A stretch of 64,000 bases of DNA, from NCBI RefSeq assembly GCF_040954645.1, contig NC_092813.1, forward strand, positions 14,920,136 to 14,984,135, in the 5' to 3' direction. This document shows positions 44,750 through 57,059 of this stretch, in pieces; position 1 is the stretch's first letter, and each line of letters opens with the position of its first letter. The stretch is from Diabrotica undecimpunctata (Eukaryota; Arthropoda; Insecta; Coleoptera; Chrysomelidae). The position numbers and the translations under genes are program-made. A model generated the notes under the pieces. The model was given only the letters and a program-made list of their open reading frames with translations. It was not told the origin of the DNA and made no database searches.

Positions 44750-46420
44750 TTGTATCTTCTAACAAAGGCTTTACTAATTATGCACAGATCTGTATGTATT
44801 TTTTAGGAACTTGATGGAAAAAATTGATGAGTTTGATTACTGGATTTTTTGGATTGGCACTTTCTCTGGTGAAATAAAAAGATAGTACAAGTTAACGTCA
44901 TATAAGAAGGGGAAGTTCAAAAGATTCAATGCACATAATTACAACTGAGCTAGATCTAAATGCATCTAGACATATAGTAAGGATGTCGTTTGTATTAAAT
45001 TTAAAGATTTGAGAGAAGTATTATAGGCTGCCATGAAGAGCATGCTTCCATAATCTAATCTGGAGTGACTAAGAGCTCTATAGATTCTCAAGAGAATTTT
45101 TTCTTCAGTTCTCCATTGGTCGTGAGCTAGATTTTGTAAAATTTTTATTCTATTTAAACAGTTGCTTTAAGTGTTTTCAATGCGATATGTCTATGTAAAT
45201 TGTATGTGAAAAGTAGCTCCTAAAAATTTGTGTTGATCAACAACTTTGAGAGGGACTCTATTTGGAAAATTACAGGAGAATGGTAACTATATTTTCCACT
45301 AAATTGGATAACTCTGAATATAGATGGCGAAAATTTGAAACCAATTTCTGCCGACCACTTATAAATCCTATCTAATACGTTCTGAAGTAAAGAACATGTA
45401 GTTTTTGTGACTTTTTCTTGACAAAATATGATAAGGTCCTCCGCATATATCACATATTTTACTGAAAGAGGCACGAAGGAACCCATGTAATTTATATTGA
45501 GAAGAAAAAAGTAGTGTTCAAAACTGAGAGTTGCGATACACCGTTTTGAAGAGTGAGTGATGCAGATGTTTTTCGATTTGTAGAAACTTTAAAAAATCTA
45601 TTAGTCAAAAAAGTACATATAAATGATAAAATATTTACGGAAAGATTAAATTCTTCAAGTTTTTCGACGATGAAAAATCTTATATACAGTCTCAACGGCG
45701 CTCTGTATATCCATGGCCACAGCAACATCGCTCTTATTTGTTATGACTTTAGAAATTTCTGATTGAAGAAGAACCAATCTGGCTATTAGCGCTAAAACCT
45801 GATTAAGCAGCAACTAAAAAATTATGATGCTCCAGGTGGTAAAGCAGAAGTTTGTTTTTATCATCTTCTCTAATAATTTAAAAAACATTTATATTGATAC
45901 AGAAGAGCTTAATAAGCCATTAGTTTTGTTAATAGGTATAATGATTGATTGTGGCCAGAGGGCGGAGAAATCTTGATTACACCATATCATATTATGAAGT
46001 ACGATCAGTTTGAATAGCGTTTCTTGGTGAAGATTTTTAAGAAAAATTGAAGGAGTATTATCAAAACCTGCCGCTAAATTTTTTGTAGAAGAGATGGCGA
46101 GATTTAGTTCTTGTTCGGGAAAATGGTGATTAATTGAATTCGACTGATTTAAAGCAAGGGGTGTATTGTAGCATTTTTAAATTCCTTGGTATATATTAAA
46201 ATCCCCTCGTATTTGCTAAAGCACCGAAGTATTATTTCAATCCTCTTTGCGTTGCCGAGTTAATATAAAAACATTTTAAGTTTGTTGATGTATCACGGAC
46301 ACCTATTTCTTTGGTATTTTCTTTTGATCGAATCCGCTTAATATTCTAATTTCAAATAAACATCTATTTAGATCGCTGAGAAGGTTATGCGAGGAAGCAA
46401 ATGATCTTTAAAAGTTACAT
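44750..46420 (-). pseudogene. I-like reverse transcriptase, most of the domain
   Basis: From about 46140 downwards: HFPEQELNLAISSTKNLAAG, MIWCNQDFSALWPQSIIIPI, VLLQSEISKVITNKSDVAVA and MDIQ, KLEEFNLSVNILSFICTFLT, KTSASLTLQNGVSQLSVLN, VKYVIYAEDLIIFCQEK (YADD changed to YAED), CSLLQNVLDRIYKWSAEIGF and KFSPS, then RIKILQNLAHDQWRTEEK with RLDYGSMLF. The block order is that of I-like RTs. Several stops and frame changes and the altered active site show it is dead. Confidence 0.83.
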
Positions 46421-48320
46421 TCACTCTCGGTAAGGCCGGCCGCTGTTAAAGGCGTGTTTAGTTTTGTTGGAGTCCGAATTTAGCTTCAAATCCGTAGTTT
46501 TTTCGTTTCTGGTCCTTTTTTTATGGAAAATAAGTAGATTTGTGGTAGTCAATTGTGCAGTATGTGTAGTTATAGAGGTTTGCATGGTTGGTCATTGAGA
46601 ACAGACGTCGGTATGTAGTTTGAAGAAACCGTCAAAATTTGTTAGAAAACGTCATTTATACTCAAAGCAATGTGTCAGTTCCGATAAGAGTAATCACTGT
46701 TTTTTATTTGTAAGCCGTCTCTCATCTGAGATACTTGTAAAACGGCGTTTCCAACCAATTTTAAAAAATACCAACATGGATCTAGTTTTTTAAGAAGCCG
46801 AGTCCATCTCCGTTTGGAGATGAATTTGTTCGTGTAGCGGTGAATCTAACTCCAGTTCTAACCCCAGAAATTCAAAGTCCAGTGAAGTCCAGAAATTTAA
46901 AGTAAAGAAATTTTAGTGAAACCCAGGTAACTTTTTTGTGTTGATTTTTGAAGATAAACATATTCTAATAATAATTGCTTTCATAATTGTAATAATTAAA
47001 ATTATAAATGTAGGGTGTGGCTATAGCTGTCATATTATTTGTTCTGTTTTAAGATTTAGTATTGACATATGACAGCTAGCACTATTTTTTACATTTGGTA
47101 AATATCTAATTATATTTGAGATTTTATTTTGTTTTTAGAAAAAGGTTGACCTCTACGCATAGTTTCATTTAAGGTTGATCTGCACCCCCCAAAAGGCAAA
47201 CTGTAAATTCAAAAAATTTGAAAAAATTTGAGAAGGTATATGTGATAACTAGAAGTGTTTTGACAACTTTTAAGCAAACTTCATGTTTTCGTTTTTGAAA
47301 AAACTCAAAAAAACTACTTTTTTCCAAGTATAAAGCGGGAAAACCAAACATAAAATTTTGTTAATTTTTTTACAGCATCAAGATATGATTATAAGAAATA
47401 CTTATGAATTTTTTGAAAATTTTTGAATTTACAGTTTTGTTCCAATAGGAAAAAATAATATGTTTCGGCTTATAATAAAGTTACCGGTAAGAAACCGAAA
47501 AATTTTTTAATAACAACATATATAAAACTGTAAAAGTGGAAAATATTTGCAACAAAAAGTTAAATATTTTTTCCTAAACATATGAAAAATCTCGTTAAAC
47601 AAGAATTATGTCTTGAACTGCCGCCTTCAAATTGTAATGTAGGGAGATGGCTCCATCTGAAGCAATGGTAGTATTTATCATCGATAGATAGCATTACGTT
47701 CGGCTTCGAAACGCTTCAAGCAAAACGTCACACTAACAGGGTTGCCATATCGATTACTTTGTACAACACTTTGGCAGATAACAACAAAAGTTAATAGGAA
47801 TGTTATCGGTTTGAACTTTGAACCGGTCATGCTGAACTTACAGAGTTACAGAATAGTAGATACTGCAACTTTTATTTTGAAAGTAGGATATCATAAAATT
47901 TACACTCTATAAGTAATATATCTATAAAAAACCTATTTAGTTTTAAAAACCTATTTAGGCGTTTTTAGTTAATTATTTTAGTATTTATAAAAATAGTGTT
48001 TCTTGCATAACCAATATCGTACACAGAATTTGTCTGAGGGGGGGGATTTGAAATTGTTTTATGCTACCTCCATTTTGAGTCCCTAAAATTTGGGTTTTTG
48101 TTTAATTTAAAGTACTAAAGAGTTTAATTTAAAGTACTAAAGATAGCAGTGCCAAAGATTTAGGTATCTATTATCCTGCCTATCAACTAAAACCACCCTC
48201 TCTTACTTGTGTGCATTTTACTGTCGCCCGTACCGTACTCCGAAAGTGGGGTGAAGACATTTTTGGAACACTCACTTCTCTTATCTAAATCTTATCTATT
48301 GTTCTGAAACTATTTTCTTG
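46421..48320. other. Long non-coding stretch
   Basis: I see no gene. It contains a short inverted pair (TAGCTGTCATA and TATGACAGCTA near 47030-47080), a 22 bp two-copy repeat (TTTAATTTAAAGTACTAAAG near 48099-48142) and a G run near 48039-48047. Confidence 0.45.
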
Positions 48321-48334
48321 TGGCTTTTAAAGTA

Positions 48335-49500
48335 ATTACTATTTTAATGGGAATAAGCCAACTTGTAAATACAATACATTTTGGAGACGGCTATCGCCGT
48401 ATTCCCGTTCTTCTCCGCCAATCCTTCAGGTTTAAGGCATGCTCCTCCTCCAAACCTTTCGATTCCATCGCTCTTCTAATTCCTTCATTCCATGAGCGTC
48501 AAGTTCTACCTCTTTTTCTTCTTCCAGGGGGGCATCCATTTGTGAAGTTTTTGGGGCCAACGTTCGTCAGGCATTCTCAATAGGTGTCCAAACCATTTTG
48601 AACCTCTTTTTTTCTATTCTGTCAATGACCGTTTCTGTAGCGTTGGTCTTCCTTATCTGGCTTGATGTTCTAGCACTTCTTCTCAAATAATCCATTTCAA
48701 CTGCTAACAATCTTCTCTTCAGGTCTGCATTGACAATTGTCCATACTTCAGAGCCATAACAAAGAACTGATTCAACCATGGTTTGCCCTATTCTTTTTTT
48801 GTTCCTTTTTGAAATGTTGCGATCCCACCATAAGGAGTTCAGACATCCTACAATTTTACGTCTCTGAGTAATTCGGTGTTTAATTTCGGTTTGTCCCAAG
48901 CCGTTCTTAGCAATGAGTGCACTTAAATATTTAAATTTTTCCACTTGTTTGATTTCCACGTCCTCGTCGACGAACACTTCAAACCTTGCATCTGAATTGA
49001 TAACTAAATATTCTGTTTTCTTCATTCTGACTTGTAACCCACATTTTACATATTCTCTGTATAGACGCTATGTCATAAATTCTAGATCATAAAAATCTTG
49101 AGCTAGGACGACTTGGTCATCCGCAAAGTTCAGGGAGAACAGTACGTCATTTCCTATGGGGATTCCCATTCTCAGGCAGTTGTTTTTCCAATTATGGAGG
49201 GCTGCCTCAATATATAAATTAAACAGTGAGTGTGACATTATGCATCCTTGTTTTAGTCCTTTAGTTACTTTTATTGGCTCTGATAGTCTATTTCCGATTT
49301 TTAGGTAAGTAGTGTTCTCCCTGTATACTTCTGTAATTATTCCTAAAAGGTATGGACTAATGTCGAGTTGTTGCCACAATTTAAGTCTTGGAACTGTATC
49401 ATACGCCTTTTCTAGGTCGATGAAGGCTAGATGTACTTTGGTACCAACTACTATTCTTTTTTTTATTAATTGTTGGAGTATAAACAAGTTATTAGTGCAA
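48335..49500 (-). pseudogene. RTE-like reverse transcriptase, palm to 3' end
   Basis: From 49487: LIKKRIVVGTKVHLAFIDLE and KAYDTVPRLKLW (first catalytic D), KVTKGLKQGCIMSHSLFNLY, LFSLNFADDQVVLAQD (FADD intact). After a stop comes MKKTEYLVINSDARFEVF with VEKFKYLSALIAKNG, KKRIGQTMVESVLCYGSEVW, LLAVEMDYLRRSARTS and, frame-changed, LHKWMPPWKKKKR and LNLKDWRRRTGIRR. It is a 5'-truncated copy with few lesions between palm and thumb. A short inverted match of its 3' flank (48329-48360) lies at 49542-49572. Confidence 0.87.
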
Positions 49501-49577
49501 GATCAAAGATTCAAACGTCAATAAACTTATTTTAACCTTCAATTGTGGCTTATTTCCATTAAAATAGTAATTAGATC

Positions 49578-49793
49578 TTATCTCTGTCGTTGGCTCGGTT
49601 GGTGTTTCTCTTCTTCTTCTTTCTTTTTAATGACTGCTCGGATGTAATTGTGAACACTATTCCATCCCTCCGTACTTCCAGTCATCTTCACGATCATCTC
49701 TCTTACAGTCACAGGGTTCATACCTATTTCTTTCTCTGTTTGATGGGTGAACCTCTGCACGGGCGACATCCCAATGAGGTCAGTCAAGACCAT
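49578..49793 (-). pseudogene. Open stretch of unclear origin, possibly a retroelement 3' end
   Basis: The minus strand reads RFTHQTEKEIGMNPVTVREM, IVKMTGSTEGWNSVHNYIRA and a KKKEEEEK tail encoded by a (GAA)-rich run. The GAA-rich end resembles the tails of RTE-like insertions here, but I do not recognise the protein. Confidence 0.3.
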
Positions 49794-51110
49794 GTCGACA
49801 ATATAGCGTCGAACTATTTGCTGACGTCAGGAAAGATGTTCCCTGAAACAGAAGATTCACTACTGGCCATTCAGGATCAGGTTATACAAACCAAAAATTA
49901 CCTGAAATATATCGTCAAAGACCCTCAGGTCCAGAATGACAAATGCCGATATGGATGTTAAGCTCAGGAAACCATCCAACATCTTACCGGGGCTGTCAGG
50001 CATTTGCTGCAACTGAATATAAGTGCTACATATGGTCCATCTTGCTTTATGGCATGGAAACGTGGACTTTGAAAAAAACATCTATCAACCAACTTGAAGC
50101 ATTTGAAATGTGGTCATTAAGAAGAATGATGCGCATACCTTGGGTGGATAGAGTTCGAAACGATGACGTCCTTAAGAGAGCCGGCGTGGAAAGAGAACTC
50201 TTTAAATTAATTAAAAAACGCAAGATTGGTTACCTTGGGCACATATTGAGAGGAGCAAAATATGAAATACCACAGTTAATCCTACAAGGGAAGATCGAAG
50301 GTAGGAGAGGAGCCGGCCGCAAACAATTATCCTGGTTAAGAAATATTAAAGAATGGACAGGAATACACAATACAGGCGAGTTGTGTCACGCCGCCAAGAA
50401 CAGAATTCTAGTAATGAGATAGTCGCCTACGCACTTTGGTGTATGGCATGTTAAGAAGAAGAAGAATATAAGGAACGGCACGACTCAGTAAGAAAGATCA
50501 TTCATCAAGAGATAGCTATCAAACTGGGACTTCTTCAAACAAACCATCTTCCATATTATCAATACGTTCCTGAGAGTATACTTGACAATGACAACTACAA
50601 GCTATACTGGGACCGCACTGTGCTCACAGAACAAACAGTGGCACATAATAGACCAGATCTCATACTAGTTAATAAACTAAAGAGACAAACAACATTAATT
50701 GATGTGGCGATACCCAACAACAATAATCTTCGTGTTAAACAGAACGAAAAAATCGCCAAGTACAGGGATCTGGAAATTCAAATACAAAGACAGTGGAGAA
50801 TGGAAAGTACCCAGACAATACCTATTATTCTCTCTACTACTGGAGTAATTCCAAAGAAACTCCTAGAAAACATAAAAAAGCTAGGTCTGAATGAACATCT
50901 TTACAAGACTATGCAGAAAGCTGTAGTACTCTCAACGTCCAGATGTGTACGAAAATTTTTGGGAGATACTCCAACATACCAAGCCACCTAGGGCTCGATA
51001 ACACGGAAAGAGTCCCACCAGAGCTCAATCCTTTTGATACCGTAGGTATCTGGGATGAGTGAATTTTCCCCTTAGATGGAGTGTGAGCCGTATGACTAAA
51101 TCTGGGATAC
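49750..51110 (+). mobile_element. RLE-type non-LTR retrotransposon 3' part, copy 2, interrupted
   Basis: The sequence opens with VSQDHVDNIASNYLLTSGKM, then LLAIQDQVIQTKNYLKYIVK, DPQVQNDKCRYGC (zinc knuckle) and, after the nested insertion 50024-50463, ends in the nuclease region NRPDLILVNKLKRQTTLIDV, AIPNNNNLRV, ILSTTGVIPKKLLENIKKLG and STSRCVRKFLGDTP with a stop at 50989. It is close to copy 1 (21313-22075) and extends further upstream. A frameshift lies near 49960. Confidence 0.85.
50024..50463 (+). mobile_element. 5'-truncated RTE-like 3' end inside RLE copy 2
   Basis: The insert encodes WSILLYGMETWTLKKTSINQ, LEAFEMWSLRRMMRIPWVDR, KKRKIGYLGHILRGAKYEIP and GRRGAGRKQLSWLRNIKEWT, ending at a stop at 50420 and a GAAGAAGAA tail. 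GAATATAAG stands on both sides (50015-50023 and 50464-50472). The uninterrupted sequence is visible in RLE copy 1, which confirms the boundaries independently. Confidence 0.92.
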
Positions 51111-51350
51111 TAACACTCAAAAGCAAACTTAATTCCAAGCACATAGTAAAAGCAATAAACACATACGCAATACCACTTTTCACATACTCATTTGGCTTTA
51201 TAAAATGGTCGAATACAGAAACTGAAGAACTAATTAGACCAAATAGAACCGTGATAACTAAATAGGCATCAACTACCCCAAATCGTACATCCAAAGCATG
51301 ACACTACCACGCACACAAGGTGAGAGAAGAACATCGGGTTTTGGAAATAT
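51110..51350 (+). pseudogene. RT thumb-region scrap of an RLE-type element
   Basis: It encodes LTLKSKLNSKHIVKAINTYA, IPLFTYSFGFIKWSNTETEE and, frame-changed, SYIQSMTLPRTQG. The IPxLTYSFGxIxW block sits after the RT palm in RLE-type elements, so this piece belongs upstream of the nuclease but here follows the end of copy 2, suggesting a separate fragment or tandem insertion. Confidence 0.65.
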
Positions 51351-51459
51351 CATTCACTACTTAAAGATAAAAAACAGCAAAAAACAAAGACAAAAATATA
51401 TAGAGCAGCAATTAGACCAGTGATAGCATACGTAGCGAAAGTAATATGTCTTACGAAAA

Positions 51460-51770
51460 TAGATATAAAGAAAATAAAAATATAAATAAAAAGTAAAATA
51501 TAAAGAAAAAGTAAGAATTATTAAAAGCAAAATGATAAGAATAAACAGCCCAATAAAGCCCGATCAAGGAGAATATAGAAGACTAATGAAGCATAAAATA
51601 AGAAATAGAAATATAACCGAAGGTGAAGACATAGTGAAATTTATTAATCCACACAGACTGAGATGGTTTGGACACATACAAAGAAGAGAAAAGATGCACT
51701 AATAAGGAAGATAACAAACCTGAAACCAGTAATAAACAGACCAAAAGAAAGACATGTTCGCATGTTTTAA
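51460..51770 (+). pseudogene. RTE-like C-terminal scrap
   Basis: The plus strand encodes INSPIKPDQGEYRRLMKHKI, ITEGEDIVKFINPHRLRWFG and HIQRREK, then NLKPVINRPKERH in another frame. GEYRRLMN... and LRWxGHxxR are standard RTE-type tail motifs. Confidence 0.7.
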
Positions 51771-51779
51771 ATAACATTT

Positions 51780-54670
51780 TTGACGATTGACCATTTTTCA
51801 TATAAATCCCACTAAAATATTTAATAATACCAGATACTTTAATTTTTAACTATCAACGAAAATCTAATATATGATTGCATGTATAAATTTAATGGTAATA
51901 CGATATTCACAAATAGCGCCGCTAAGTACCTCTTTGTCGATAAAAATGTTTACATAATAAATATGTGTCATGTTTCAATGATATGTGTGAATTATGTTCT
52001 TGCAAATGCGTAACTTTAATATTCCGATTGACACAGCGGAGCAGTAAAATATTATACATAAAGATGTTGTTAAAGATATCTTTGCTTATTTGGTCTACTA
52101 GGTATTTGATAAAATTAGTGTCTACACAACTTGGCAACTCAGCCAATGGATATAATGATAGAAAACTGTAATTTATATTAGGGTTTGAAAATATTACAGA
52201 GTCATCATGTAGAAATCTACGATTAAGTTAAAAAAATTACCACAGTAGTATGCCGCAGTAGAGCCATCTCTAGGATCAGAAACAAATTAATCGAGGGTGA
52301 AGATCAACCTTAAAAACATATTTTTTCGTTTATAATCAATTTATTTCTGCTACAAATAATCGCCGAATAACAATGGTAAGTATTGTAGTATCTCCAACTT
52401 CAAGAGATTGTAAACTGATATGACATAGTAAGTGTTTTTTCTTTGTTATTTTTGGAATTTATCTTTGTAATTAATTATATAGTATTTTTTTGTATTACCA
52501 TCTATATTTGTGACTGTTTGTGCTGAGACAACAATAAATGTTTAACTTTTTTCCCTAAACCATTTTGTCTATTTATTTAAAAAAAGATTCTAACCTTTTT
52601 TCTTGTGTTTTTTAGGAGGGAAGAGCCTTTTTCTTTCATCCAGTAGGAAGTTTTCCCAAAGCGGCGTCGCATTTTAAATAGCTAGAGGACCTTCTTGTGT
52701 TTTGTTTGTTCCAAGAGACTCATGTAAGCACCCCTTTATTTCATTTTTGTAGTTACCCCAATCCAATCCCATTGTTTCATTCACTTATCCACCAGTTCTC
52801 CAAATAAACCCTGAGAGCCGTTCGCAACAGTTTCGTTTTTTTGCTTGCACTATCTCCACCCCAGTAACTTCTATCTCCAATTTTCAACCCTCTATAGTAA
52901 TACCCCATGTGGTAGGCAAAATATACGTTACAGTATTATTATTCGCGTACGGAATAAAAAAGTTGGCTGTGGTTGTAACATTTTTTAAATTAATATATTA
53001 AATTAATTGTAATTCCTTTTACCCATGTGGATGATACGCTGATGGTCGTGTTTACGATCAGAAATTTTTATTGGGAAACTACCGAAATATGACTGAAAGA
53101 TCTACCTACGTATTTATTTAAAGACGCCGGTTTGGCTAATCCTTAGTTAATCCTTTTCCGGGTTATTTTTCATAAATTCGGTAATTGTCGTCGAACGCCC
53201 GTTGTAATGTTTTTCGGGAAAGACCGAATCTCGGGATTTCATATTTTATCACGTGCCAAATTACTTCGAACTTTCCGATAGCCGTTATAACCTTATCTTC
53301 TTAGAAATAGATACAGGCTGGCCTATCATTTTTGGGGGGGGGGGAGATACCCTCACCTTTTCTTGGGTAGTTTGGTAAAATTTTAGAGGAACCAGGTTAC
53401 TTCACGGTGGGCACTCGTAGAGAAAACAAGTTACTCTTGGTGAGACAGTCCTTGCGTAAGGACTAGATCTTACTGTATCTCTATTATCGTACCGTTCTCT
53501 GTGCATTTTCTTTATAAGTGTGTATACACTTGTTTAATTGAGTTTTTTTGATCTTATACTATATTAGAATAAATATAGTCATAAAGCACCTTTAATGTTA
53601 ATTAAATTCAGTGTTTAATACAAGTATAGTATTAACTTCAGTGAATTAATGCAGCAGTCGTCAGGAATTACCGTAAGTTAGCATAATCTTTGTTCTGCAC
53701 TTATCTTGGCGAGTAATATGGTATGGCATCATATCATCTTCCATTATCTGGACGTATCTAAAATTCATACATGTCTTCAAATGTAGTTAAGAGAAACTAC
53801 TGAATTTTGCATTAAATTTAAAGTACAGTCAGTATTTTGTTACGAACCAAATTCCATCAGCTCAGTTTATCATTAAATAATAGTGCGAGATCGCTAATCG
53901 ACTTAACCAAGTACGGTTTGGTTAAATTTTTATGTTTTCATTTCTGTAACCTTTCTGTATATTTGTAAATTTAGATTTTATTAATTTTTGTTATCTTTTG
54001 TGTTTGTTATAATTTGTATTCAATTTTTTTTGCTGTAATATCTCGAGATACGCCAAAACTTTATTTGTGCATGATTGTATTATATATCTTTGTAAAGGTA
54101 TTTTCTAATTATATTTCTGCTTATTTTTATATGTATACCACCATTTCATAGTTGTTGGTGTATTTTTATTACTTGTGTTGCATTCAGCAGCGTAATAATT
54201 TTGTTGTTGAATATATTGTTATTGTTTTATGTATGTATTTTATTTGTCGACTCCTAACAAACTTTCCTGATACAACCGTAACTCTGAATATTTACTTATT
54301 ATATTAAATTATTATTATACCTTTGACCAGTAGAAAGATCAGGCTGATTAAGTTTCGTAGGTAAGTAGGTATAATACCTAATATACTTATTATTTGTTTA
54401 TGTAGAGTGTTAACCATATTTATTTAATAATTAACTGTTGATATCTTTTCTTGGGTTTGATCTCTGAACCTAAATATCTTTCCGTATCTCTTTTCTTTTC
54501 TAAGGTTTCATAATTTTCTCCTTACACCCCTAAAAATTAAGTGGTGCCCTGTTCCCTATCTTATCTTATCTTTGGTAATTTTACCCATCTATCTTTTTGT
54601 TTATTTCTGTATCTTTTCCAATATCTCTTATCCTATCTTTATTTATTTCGTCTGTTGGACCCATTCCCGG
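51780..54670. other. Long stretch without recognisable genes
   Basis: Short open frames (for example around 51965-52171 on either strand) have no family features. A pure G run lies at 53333-53344. AATAAACCCTGAGAGCC near 52802 looks like an LTR end but has no partner. Confidence 0.4.
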
Positions 54671-54679
54671 TTTCCAAAG

Positions 54680-56750
54680 CTAGTTTCGAACCCACGACTC
54701 GCTCTCCACCAACCATCTGGCTGCCGTCCGCTGTGTCTCCATTGGTGACCTTTCTAGCACCATCCAAAAAAGGTTTCCGAGGTTACATGGTTTTGTCATG
54801 GAAGTGTTGTGCAAGTATGTAATTTGTTTATGTTGATTGTCTGTAACAACATTGTCTTCATAAATTAGTACAGGTTTTGAAGAAGTTGTATTTACAGCCT
54901 TCATCTGCGTAATTTTTGTCCGGAAATCTGTAGAAATAGAACTCACAAAGTTTGCCCACGATACTTTTCTGTTCACTTTTAGAATTCGTTGTGATTTTGC
55001 ACTCATTTTTTAAAAAATGATGAACTCTTCAATTCAGTTGTCCTTGAGGAATTTATCACATATTTATCTATGAATTGGTCAGCAGCAGAAATAAGGCAAT
55101 CCGTAGTGTATGTTAAATGTTCATCAACGCTATTTCTAAAGATAATTATATTCGTTAAATCCCTAAGAATTTTACTGAAGAAATCCCTTTTTGCTTGAGA
55201 AATTTTCCATTTCTCATGAACATTTCCCATTCTCATGAATTATATTCTTATAATGACTACTATTATATAGAGTTTAAAAAATATTCCAGTGGTGGAGACA
55301 AGCAATTTTTTGATCACAAAAACTCAAGTCTATGGAGAAAAACGTTCCGGATTGTCTGTGAAAATATTTAGAGTTTCCAAGGTTTAAAAGGTTAATATTG
55401 GTATTGTTTATTATCTGGAAAATTTTTCCTCGACGAAATGTTCATTCAGATCTTCATAGTGTATTATGATCATTGAAATCGCCAACTTATACAAACGGAA
55501 CGAAGAGTTTTTGAATAAGATGGAATAGATCGGAGCTCTGTAAGTTAACGTAAAAAGGAATGTATATACTAAAAACGACTACTGTATTGATACACCAGGG
55601 AGTTATTGTTATTGCCTCCAAATTAGTATTTAAAGAAAACTCTTGGTGATGTATAGCTTTGAGTATAAAAATGAAAGTTCCGCCACTTGCATGTAAATGA
55701 CTGATTCTAATATAGTTGTAAGCAACAAAATTTTTTAATCAAGGATTCTGAACTGTGGTAAAATTGGTTTTCCGTAAGCAAAGAAAATCGCGAGAGTGAT
55801 CAGATATAAGGGATTGCAGATTTTATAGGAGAGGATAAAAACCATCGCAGTTACACTGTATTAGCGTGAAGTTTGAGTGATGGATGATGTTAGTATCAAT
55901 AAGATGATTTTTCGGATAGTTGGGATAAATCAGAATGGTAATCATCGCTGGATTCTTGGGAGATATTAGAGCTTGGCAAGTTTTCGGTTTCATTATGTCA
56001 ATGTTCAATTTATTATTTTTTTTATTAGTTAAGTTTTTTTTATTATGCGAGTTATTCTGATTTTCACAGATCTGTCTATAAAAATTTGATGTAACAGATG
56101 TAAATTAGAATTCTGACCTGTAACTGAAAGTATTTTCTATAAATGCGATCATGTTGTCAGATGGCATGCAATATTTCGGGTTATTGAAGGTACATATTTT
56201 TAATAGACTGTTTTGCAGTTTCCGTGAGTGCATTTTGTGAAGAAAATCCTTCGTTTCTGTTTTGGTTTTTTGGTATTTATTTTAGGGAGAGGCATCACAT
56301 TGGAACTAGTTCTGGGTCAGTAGAACTGATTTGAACTTCAGAATATCCTCGTTTGTTTGTAGAGGTGGGAGGTGCAATTGGCTGATCTAGTTCCCTTGTA
56401 TTTTGAGTAGGTTTCACATTGAAGTCTTTGGTATTTTGTTCTTCTTCTTGTTCTTTTTCTTCTTCTCCTTATTTTTATGTAGACAGGACTCTTTTTGTTT
56501 TTCAATGTTCCTCCAGTAAGTTGTCGTTCTATCGTTTTCCTGGTATTCTTACTGATCGTATACTATTTTCGATAGCATTCTGTACAAGATCGTGTGGAAT
56601 AAAAGGGAAAATACTTGAGATTATTGTTCTTTTAGTAGGAGAAATATAAGAATTTTTAATATATCGACGGCGTAAAAACAGGAACTCACAAGAACAACAA
56701 GATGATGATTTTAGAGGAGACCAAAAAAACCGTATCATATTTCATTTAGG
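54680..56750 (-). pseudogene. I-like element: ORF1 C-terminus, APE endonuclease and linker
   Basis: From about 56750: PGKRQLTGGTLKNKKSPVYI, STDPELVPM (ORF1 end). ORF2 then starts near 55870 with FTLIQCNCDGFYPLL, NLQSLISDHSRDFLCLRKTN, KNFVAYNYIRISHLHASGGT, VGDFNDHNTL (the catalytic D and N block), NNTNINLLNLGNSKYF and SGTFFSIDLSFCDQKIA. The linker follows as SVDEHLTYTTDCLISAADQF and ILKVNRKVSWANFVSSISTD before the fragment ends near 54800. Multiple frame changes occur. The RT is absent here; a similar RT is at 44750-46420. Confidence 0.83.
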
Positions 56751-57059
56751 GCGCATCTTATTATGTTTTTTGTGAAATAGGATTACCTTTGGTGAGAAAA
56801 ATAAAACAAGCGAATATTTTTTAGAGTAATTTTGAATTTAAGTAAAATGACACTATTTACAAGGTAATGTTTTATCTAAGAGTTCACTTACCAAGTAGTG
56901 CTCAAATTTAAAATAAGAAAAACAGCTTTATGTCTTTGAATGATTTATTAGAAAAATAATAATAAAATATTAACGTTGTCTTAATTAAAAGTATCAAATA
57001 AATTCTGGAAAAAGAACTTAAAACTTTTTTCATAAAACTAGGTTAAAGAGATAACTATT

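Noticed and set aside
47030..47085. Inverted TAGCTGTCATA pair as a terminator or small element
   Set aside because: Too short and isolated to support a function.
52740..52900. LTR-like sequence with AATAAA
   Set aside because: There is no paired repeat and no coding region; chance is likely in AT-rich DNA.
53333..53344. G run as a G-quadruplex or regulatory site
   Set aside because: A single homopolymer without spaced G tracts; may be a sequencing feature.
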